From Diogma glabrata (Eukaryota > Arthropoda > Insecta > Diptera > Cylindrotomidae), in contig OY856188.1 of assembly GCA_963693315.1 (NCBI GenBank), forward strand, positions 192,288,766 through 192,352,765: DNA of 64,000 bases. The letters run 5' to 3'. Made by a program: the position numbers and the translations under genes. Shown one piece after another: positions 54,966 to 64,000 of this stretch. Position 1 is the first letter of the stretch, and each line of letters opens with the position of its first letter. The notes below the pieces were generated by a model. That model worked only from the letters and a program-made list of their open reading frames with translations. It was not told where the DNA came from and searched no databases.

Positions 54966-56484
54966 GGGGTTCCGTTTTTTTACGGAACACTATTGGTGAG
55001 AGTAAAACGAATTTTTCACATTATATCGATTATCTCGTAAACTATAAATGCTATGGATATGAAATTTGAGGTGCGTATAAAACTAATATGTCCACATGAA
55101 ATGACGGATACAAATAAAACTAAAGTGGTTTTCGTTTGGTTTACTGGGGATGTGAGACCTTTGAGAAAATATGCACATTTTTTACAGATTATGAAAGGGT
55201 ATCATATGAAAGGGCTTCATTTCAGTATTCCTTAAAAATTTATTTTGGAATTTTACACCTCACCATATTTTGGTGGTTTACTGGGGATGTGAGACCTTTG
55301 AGAAAATATGCACATTTTTTACAGATTATGAAAGGGTATCATATGAAAGGGCTTCATTTCAGTATTCCTTAAAAATTTATTTTGGAATTTTACACCTCAC
55401 CATATTTTCTATAATTTCGAATAATGACGTTTTTTCGTGTTTTCTTACTTCGATTAGTTTCGAACGTAACTGATCGAAAATTTTCAAATGTATTGGGAAT
55501 GATTAGTACAAAGAATATAAAAAATATTAAGGGGGTGGAAATGAGGAGGGGTAAAAACGCTATTTAAAATGTGGTCAAGTGGGGTGTCATTTGAAAGAGC
55601 ACTTTATTTAGAAAACATAGCATTTTTTAGACTTTTGCGATGCACAGTTTTTGTCAATTGTCAAAAAAGTGCAACTTTCAGACCGCCCCCCCCGTTTCGA
55701 GACTGATTGACAAACGGGGGTATAGAGAGAGTAAATAAAACCCTTTTTTGACCCAAGCGAGTGGAGTGTCATTTGAAAGAGCACCTAATTTAGAAATCAT
55801 TGCAATTTTTTTTAGAATGATACGGTGCCCAGCTTTCGAGTTATTGTCAAAAAAGTGCAAAATGCAGATCGCTTCGCTCCCTACGTTTCGACACTGTAAA
55901 TTTTGTAAACTTTGAATGTCAATTTGTAAATTTTGAATGAAAATCATAGCGATGTCTCAAATAACTATATTTCTGTGTGTTTAGGGGATGGGTGTGGGGA
56001 GAGTAAAAAAACCATTTTTGACCCAAGCGAGTGGGGTGTCATATGAAGGAGCACTTTAAATTAAGAAACATTACAATTTTTTTAGAATTTTGCGGTGCAC
56101 AGTTTTTGTGTTATTTAAAAAAAAATATTTTTAGTATGTAGCCTCTCCACCCCCCTAAATTTCAACACTTGATTGACTGAAAAAATAATCAAATTTAAAC
56201 CATTTACAAGCTGGTGTAATCGAATCTTTCTTGAGTTACCATAAACATCTATGGATGAGATTTAACTTAAAGTAACATTTTTTGAGTCATTTTTGATCAA
56301 TGTAGATTTGATTATAATTTACTATTGACATTTACGATTAAACATCTATTTTGTTATGCGTCTATGGTTTGGAAATATAAATTACAATTTACAACACAAC
56401 TTTTTGTCAATAATTTTTGATATTGTGTTCTTTTACATTCACGGAACCCTTGGCGAGCGAATTTTATTCGCACTTGTCTAACTT
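54966..56484. mobile_element. Element Z inserted in repeat Y copy 2
   Basis: It begins GGGTTCCGTTTTTTTACGGAACAC and ends near ACGGAACCCTTGGCGAGCG...CGCACTTGTC. Its limits are inferred by comparing the interrupted and uninterrupted copies of Y. It contains a perfect-looking tandem duplication and three diverged repeats of a GTGTCATTTGAAAGAGCAC block (about 55585, 55770, 56037). Part of it is repeated inverted at 1-310. No gene is visible. Confidence 0.6.
55136..55403 (+). repeat. 134-bp tandem duplication in element Z
   Basis: Two adjacent copies (55136-55269 and 55270-55403) share GGGGATGTGAGACCTTTGAG and GGGTATCATATGAAAGGGC with no difference I can see. The open frames over them are products of the repeat. 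Confidence 0.9.
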
Positions 56485-56649
56485 TTTGCTTTTTTAGAAT
56501 CAGTAGGTCCTAAAACGTCGAGAAATGCCAAAAAAGTGGGGGTAAGAATTTCACTTTTGGCTCGAGAATGTAATACTTAAGTCTTTCAGACTGAAGTAAT
56601 AGTACATTTTGCTACAAGAGATGAAATAAACCGTTGTTTTTTCGTGAGT

Positions 56650-57241
56650 AACACTTTTATTTACGAGACGCGTTAACGTAGAGAGAGACAATTTTTCGAA
56701 CGTTAAATGTGTAAATAAAAATTCGTCTCTTCAAAATTTCTATTTTGAAGAGTTTGTCGTATTTTCCCAACTGTAGCACAACGCAAAGAAATTGCCGCAT
56801 CAAGATCAAATTTTAACTGCTTAGAAATATTTTCACGTATTTTTATAATTCTATCTCTTACGGTATTTGCACTTAACTACGTACTTTGGCTACGGGTGAG
56901 AATTTTATCTTTGCTTTCAAAATTTTCGAAAAGTGTTTCACCATAACTTAAAAGAGTTGATTTAATATATCCGTTAATGCTTTGCCATGTTTGGCAATAT
57001 CTCTTGCTGCATTAAAACTTGCGTCGGTTATATTATTAGAAGATTTAGTATATTTAGTAGTTTTATTTGATTGCGTTTCATGTTCATAAACTTTTTTTGA
57101 AATATGCTTTTGTATAAAATTAAATGGTACATTTACAGCAGTTTTTTCCGGGAATACACATATTATTTGAGAAGAAATTTCAGTAATAATATTACTGTTG
57201 TATTTGATAGTTATTATGAACAAAGTATGAAGGTGGTACAA
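56650..57241 (-). pseudogene. hAT transposase N-terminal relic
   Basis: The minus strand from 57241 encodes a zinc-finger-like start and then NITDASFNAARDIAKHGKAL, followed after a stop by SYGETLFENFESKDKIL and LSANTVRDRIIKIRENISKQL. The order of an IAKHGK motif, a VxxxP/LSxxTVxxRI motif and an Asp-rich segment matches the N-terminal half of ZBED/SCAND-like hAT transposases. The catalytic centre and C-terminus are missing and the frame has several stops. It is unrelated to the fragment at 38711, as far as can be told. Confidence 0.6.
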
Positions 57242-57307
57242 ATAAACCGTCGTTCACAAAAGTTACCTCATAAGAATACATAAGAATTATCTTTGCAACC
57301 CATCAGA

Positions 57308-57485
57308 ATGCAAAAAAATTCGTGCGGAAAACCTTTTAAAAACGATTTTCTGTAATTGCAAAAAACGATGTGGTGCATTATGATTTATGTATCTGTCAAA
57401 AAGTTGGACTTTTTTGCAACGCAACTTGTAGTGGATGCTCCGGCAAAATCTGTCGTAATAGTGCTCCGATTTTAGATCAAGAAAA
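57308..57485 (+). pseudogene. Cysteine-rich CXC-type protein fragment, frameshifted
   Basis: The plus strand reads NLLKTIFCNCKKRCGAL, then, after a frame change near 57385, CQKVGLFCNATCSGCSGKIC followed by RNSAP. The spacing C-x-C-x3-C ... GLFC-x3-C-x2-C-x3-C-x-NS resembles the C-terminal tesmin/CXC-like domain common in repetitive arthropod proteins. The frameshift and lack of flanking frame mark it as a relic. Its source element is unknown. Confidence 0.55.
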
Positions 57486-57686
57486 GGAGGATTCCATGTG
57501 CTAAATATTTATGAAAAAACATTTAAATTTAACGTAGTTAAATTAAAAAAATAAATTTGTCGCCCGTAATAACTTTTTTAATGTAATCATAATAGTGGGT
57601 GGTTTTTAAGGTTTGAGATATGTGGTTGTGATCTTTATTTCGATCTGTTAAGATTTAATTTATAGCTTAATAAGTTTTGACAATAA

Positions 57687-58501
57687 CCCAAGCAGGGTTT
57701 GCCAGACTTTGAAATACGGTTAAGCACTGGCCCATTAATGGTACTTGGCTATTGTTATTGGACCAATACTAGAACCATTTATCGGCCGGTCTATGGTTGG
57801 CAGAAATTAACCAACCCTGGGCCATGAATGGTTAACATTAATTGACTACGATTGTTGGGCCATTACTGGAACCATGAATTGGCCGATCAACGGTTTATGA
57901 AAAATGGCCAGTACAATTTTAAATGGCGAAGCAATGGCCCGTTAATGGTTAACATTAATTGGCTATTGTTATTGGGCTAGTACTGCAACCAAGAATTGCC
58001 CGATCTATGTCATTTGGTTAAAATTCACTAGAGTAATATCCATTTTAGAAATATATATTTGAAAAATTTTCACCTATAGTTTAGTTATAGCTTCTCGGCT
58101 AAAAGACTATGATAATATTGATGAGGTTGGGATAAGTTGTAAATTTTATTTTCATTTAACATTTTTATTTTATTTTAAATTATTTTGTATTTAATTTATT
58201 TGAATTTGCGTATGCTAATATTTTATATTTTTTTATGGCCCACTCATGGTTATCAGTACTCGGCCAGTACTGCAATACTGATCATCATTGCCGGTTCAGT
58301 ACTAGGGCAACTGTACAACCTTGTTTGGGCCATTGCTGTTGTTTTCTCTGGCCAATGAATGGCAGCTATTTATTGTCCGAAGTTATCATCCAGTAAAATT
58401 ATGTTAATGGTCCAGTCATGGTTGGCAGTACTCGGCCATTGCTGCGTTACTGGTCGCTAGTAATGGACCGTTAATGGATCAGTTGTACAACCTTGTATGG
58501 G
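57687..58501. repeat. MITE-like cluster with GGCCATTAATGG motifs
   Basis: Edges CCCAAGCAGGGTT (57687) and ACAACCTTGTATGGG (58501) form imperfect inverted ends. A further end-like ACAACCTTGTTTGGGCC lies inside at about 58316-58332. Degenerate motifs GGCCATTAATGG, GTTAACATTAATTGGC and CAGTACTCGGCCA recur many times on both halves, separated by an A+T-rich centre. The cluster may be two nested or fused copies of one element. Confidence 0.6.
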
Positions 58502-61500
58502 AAGGGGTAGTTTTTGTCCCTAAAAAATAAAAGCGCGTAGGGTAGATTTTCAAATGGAGGATGTGTTGAGCCTAATTCCAAATTTTCAGGCAAATCGATT
58601 CAGGCATTTCAGGTAAATCGATGCTGATTCAAAGAATTCGGAGGTTCCCTACTATTTTTAGTACTGTCTTTTACTGGACTAACAGTAATATCCAACTCAT
58701 TACAAAATATCTGAAAAACTCTTTTCTTTATTATGATTCCTAAAACGCGAAATTGAAGACAATTTAGGACACAATTTCAGAATGTTTGTCGTGCCAGACA
58801 AATTTTCAAACGTTCCAAGTCTGGCAAGCGTGCCACGTATTTGCGATCACTGGTCTAGCAGTTACACACACCTCCAGTTTTTGATCAGCCAGCTGATGAA
58901 ACATTGCGCAATGATTTTTTGTGCCTTTCTTTCTATTCTTCCGTTGACGAGTTTTTTGTATAAAAATAATGCTGAGTTTGTTGTCCAGTTATCACTAGAA
59001 AACGTCTGTTATTTACTTTTAGGTTTGGTGGAGGTAGCATAGGTTTATTTAAATTTTCAAAATATCGTTCTCCGTTGTTGTTCGATATGTAAACTTGGTT
59101 TGTTGCCACGAGAAACAGAGATGGGCACACTCAACATATTACATTTTAACAAACTATTTCTATTTATAATTTATCCAAACCTTCCACTTTAAGTACTCAA
59201 CTCTCCAACTCTCATATTATTCACATGTTGAGTAAAAAAAATGTTTTAAAAAAAACTTACCATCGTCTCCTCCAAATATAAATTCACAATCACAAAATTT
59301 TTATTATTATTATTATTAACTTTATGAATTATGACGGCTTTTTGTCTGACAAAGATTTTCGTTAATCGTGTAGGTTTTATGTCAAAATATTAATAATTTT
59401 CACATTTTAAATAATGAAAAATAATTTTTGAATTTGATGATAGAAAATGTTTCATTTAATATGTTTCAATTAATGCGATGAAGTCTTATAAAAGTTAAGA
59501 TTAATTTGCACGAATTTTATTATCTCTCGCGTGGAGCACCAGTTTCATATTGTGTTTTACTTTTTTCAAGGTAATTAAGCTTAGATGTTATTAATAATAT
59601 CACCACAGAAAATTCAACTATAATCTTCGTTTTTGAAATAACAAAAAGTAATTTAAATATATACAAAACACAAAATAAATAAAACGTCGGAAAAATGAAA
59701 TTAAAATTTAGATGTGACAGGTTCAAGGATATTAAAAAAAAATTAAACTCGACACATGTGAAAGAAAAAGTGTTTTTCTTAATTAAAATTAATTGTCTAA
59801 AAAATATTTATTTTTAAAATCGTTTCAGTCTGTATCTCTTTTGTATTAAGTACATGTCATGAGGTTTGGTGGCTAAATGTGTGAATCTAATGTATATTCT
59901 AAACCGAATATCGGTTAAGAATATCATAATCAAAACGGATATCTTGTTCTATTATTCCTTTATCAATTTATCAAAAGTGAAAGCATATTTTTTTCATGAG
60001 GATTACATATAAACTCACCCTCATATAAACTAGGAAATACTGAAAATTAACAACCACAACATGAAGTTGAATAAAATTTTAAATTTGTTTATAAAAAAAA
60101 TCAAAAGAAAAACGCATAAGAAAACGCTTATATTTTTTTCTGTTTTGCGAATAGTAATTCGAAGAAGATGACAAATAAAATAAAAATAAAAAATTTGGAT
60201 TAAATCCAAGAAATTGTGTAATTGTCGCTATGAGTTTATTTGTTTTAATAATAGTTAATTAGAAAAGCAATTACTTAATGTTGATTGTAAGTTTTGTCTA
60301 TCTATACCGATTATGTGTCATAAAATTCTGTTTGATATCAAACATTTTTGCCAAGTGAGCTTAGCAAGTCCACAAAAGCAACTTAGAAATAATCAGTACT
60401 TTTATTTTTAAAAAATTAATTTCCTTTCTCCATCGATTAGTTTAAACTTTAAATCAATTTTTCTTCAAATTTCTTCTGCAATTGTTATGTCACGGCGACT
60501 TATGTTACAAGTTACATATAAAAATAGAAAGAAAATATAATAAAAATAAAAAGAACTAAACAAATATAAAATAATTAATTAAATTAAATTGTGCAATTAA
60601 TGATATTTTCATTGCAGATAAAAAAAGTCCAAGCGGCACGTATATCCGCTAGAAATAGGTAGATTTCGGGACCAGACAGCTTTGTGTACAAATAGAATTG
60701 GATGTGTCAGATTAATTTAAATAAAAAATTTAAGTAGAATAGTCCAAGTCCAGAATAATCCAACAAATTTAACAAACCACACTAAATACATTAACGGGAA
60801 CTACTTTATCAATGCGATTTCGGAACAGTTTTATTTAATTTGGTTAAAACTACTTTTAATAACATATTAAATCCAACAAAAAGCAAATAAACGTTCTCAC
60901 AACGTCACACCTACAACACCACCACACATAATTTATAATCTAAAATTGTCAAACAACTTTTACACCTCAAATAATTCAAATATCTACAATTTAGGAAGAC
61001 TTTTGTAAATGTGTAATCAATATGCATATAAGAAAATATTCCTTAATTTAAAACAATAATGACTCAGCTTTGTTTTAATTTTTTTTTAAATTTTTGCGAA
61101 AAACACTAAAAACTGAAAAAAAACAAAAGAAAATTTTTTTAATATTTTTTCTATGGGATATTTTTATATTTTAATGGAAGTTGTTGTTGTAATTGAATGA
61201 CATGCATTAGGTTTAATGCTAATTACATTGAGACCTCTTGGGTTAGAAAGCTGAAAATTTTTGAGGTTATAGTTGAAAAGTTTATCTAAAAGTTAATATG
61301 AGTTTAAATAACATAAGCTCAAAAATGAAGGCATGACCGTTTGCGTTTGTTTTCGTTCTAACAGTCGTGGTGTCTCAACCTCTAGACTTGAACTATTTTT
61401 TTTTTTAATTTTGGAAAGATTTATGTTCTAGTTAACGTATGCGTACATATTCAAAAGTGAGATTGGCCATTTTCAGCCAACTCAAGGACAACAAAGTTTA

Positions 61501-61808
61501 TTAAATTTTTAAAACAGCTGATTTTTCAGGAACCTGGAACGCCAAGGTTTGCATTTGCAAAAAAATGATAGAAATATGTTCAAATATTCAATATTGATAA
61601 ATTTTATTAAAATATTATGATTCAAACGGAAATTATAACGTCCTAGATTTTTCAAGTTTTTGGGCTCTAGCCACTTAACCTGTACCCGGATATGGCCAGT
61701 TCGCGAACTTGTCCAAGATATGCTTTGCCGCAACGTATACAGAAAAAATTTTTGTTGTAGATCAAGAAATGCGATCGTGAGAGTGCCGGTAAATTCCGTT
61801 ATAGCTCA
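58502..61808. other. A+T-rich region with no supported gene
   Basis: Overlapping short frames at 58782-59042 (plus) and 58933-59130 (minus; QVYISNNNGERYFENLNKP) are slightly more complex than their surroundings but match nothing I know. I see nothing else. Confidence 0.4.
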
Positions 61809-61810
61809 TA

Positions 61811-62666
<856 letters not shown>

Positions 62667-62830
62667 TCTTATATTTAATACGCTAACTTTGTACTTTGTA
62701 CAGCCTAAGGCTTTTTTATTCGAATTTTCACCTATTCCAAATTTTTACTGCTAACTGATATTAGTGTAATCTATATCTGAGAGATTTTTGGGATTTTTCG
62801 GATCATAAATAAAAAAGTTATAGACGAATT
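62667..62830 (+). mobile_element. 5' end of a diverged Helitron
   Basis: After an A (62666), TCTTATATTTAATACGCTA is followed by AAGGCTTTTTTATTCG, AACTGATATTAGTGTAA and CGGATCATAAATAAAAAAG, in the same order as the first 160 bp of the Helitrons at 35709 and 30067. It is clearly older. Similarity fades before the gap at 63001 and no 3' end is seen. Confidence 0.75.
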
Positions 62831-63000
62831 ATAATGTATTTTTGAATTCAACTGCCTCCCCTCAAATCAAATCATATGGATCAAATGGAATCGTCCAAAT
62901 CTTTTCTTTGTTTATAGTATTTTATATTTTCTTTTCAATTTACGCATTGATTTAGGAGAGTGTAGACGTTATTTTTCTTTACTTTTTTATCTTATATATT

Positions 63001-63200
63001 NNNNNNNNNNNNNNNNNNNNNNNNNNNNNNNNNNNNNNNNNNNNNNNNNNNNNNNNNNNNNNNNNNNNNNNNNNNNNNNNNNNNNNNNNNNNNNNNNNNN
63101 NNNNNNNNNNNNNNNNNNNNNNNNNNNNNNNNNNNNNNNNNNNNNNNNNNNNNNNNNNNNNNNNNNNNNNNNNNNNNNNNNNNNNNNNNNNNNNNNNNNN
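63001..63200. other. Assembly gap (200 N)
   Basis: 200 undetermined bases. The flank to the right is (TA)n, which is a likely cause of the gap, and the true length is unknown. Confidence 0.99.

Positions 63201-64000
<800 letters not shown>

Larger units (their letters stand above)
53394..56610 (+). repeat. Dispersed repeat Y, copy 2, split by insertion
   Basis: The left end (GGGCAGCGATGTATATC, 53415) through ATAACAAAATC-type short repeats (53640-54510), one 137-bp unit (about 54600-54660) and GACGGACAGCCGGTCGGCAG (54930) matches copy 1 at 30592-32520. The right part (CAGTAGGTCCTAAAACG, 56500-56600) matches 32550-32640. The 1.5 kb between is an insertion (54966-56484). Confidence 0.75.

Noticed and set aside
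55053..55473. Overlapping ORFs with repeated GDVRPLRKYAHFLQ
   Set aside because: They result from the 134-bp tandem duplication; there is no recognisable protein or start context.

Overview
This window is A+T-rich, repeat-dense eukaryotic DNA, most likely from an insect or another arthropod. The evidence is the mix of Ty3/gypsy LTR retrotransposons, non-LTR (LINE) fragments, hAT relics, Helitrons and many hairpin (foldback or MITE-like) elements, with no recognisable host gene, rRNA, functional tRNA or prokaryotic feature. Almost everything that can be named is mobile-element sequence, much of it nested.

Left block (1-27658). A dispersed repeat (X) was hit by Ty3/gypsy element A (LTRs 665-1357 and 18960-19656, target duplication ATAC). 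A second, oppositely oriented gypsy element B (2563-15031, target duplication GCAG) landed inside the gag gene of A. The right LTR of B then took a 1.42-kb foldback element (11852-13273, duplication AACA) and a hAT-type element (13700-14942, duplication ACGGAAAC). Removing both leaves exactly 1210 bp, the length of the left LTR of B. A 5.53-kb tandem duplication (14659-20190 and 20191-25719) later copied the pol gene and 3' LTR of A with pieces of its neighbours. A 5'-truncated LINE (25327-26626, 17-bp target duplication) ends this block.

Middle block (27659-42343). Two Helitrons in opposite orientation (27660-30067 and 35709-38116), each 2408 bp and identical as far as I can see, carry the canonical signature A|TC...CTAG|T. 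Each holds a broken Helitron Rep/helicase gene lacking the catalytic part of Rep, and ends in a 440-bp palindrome. The right copy sits inside a decayed hAT element (35066-41039). The spacer between them holds a minisatellite, a foldback insertion and a dispersed repeat (Y).

Right block (42344-64000). A Jockey-like LINE relic abuts a truncated gypsy element D, into whose LTR element C (44675-48576, duplication CTAT) inserted. C has an intact 814-codon Gag-protease reading frame but no reverse transcriptase, RNase H or integrase; its last codons and polypurine tract are those of the pol gene end of A. Further right are a composite DNA transposon with a captured LINE piece, a second copy of Y split by another insertion, hAT and CXC-type protein relics, a MITE cluster, (TA)n tracts and a 200-base gap.

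Functionally, A supplies an intact-looking pol (two copies) but a dead gag. C supplies an intact Gag-protease but no pol. Because their LTR and priming regions are related, complementation between such elements is a reasonable inference, not something the sequence proves.
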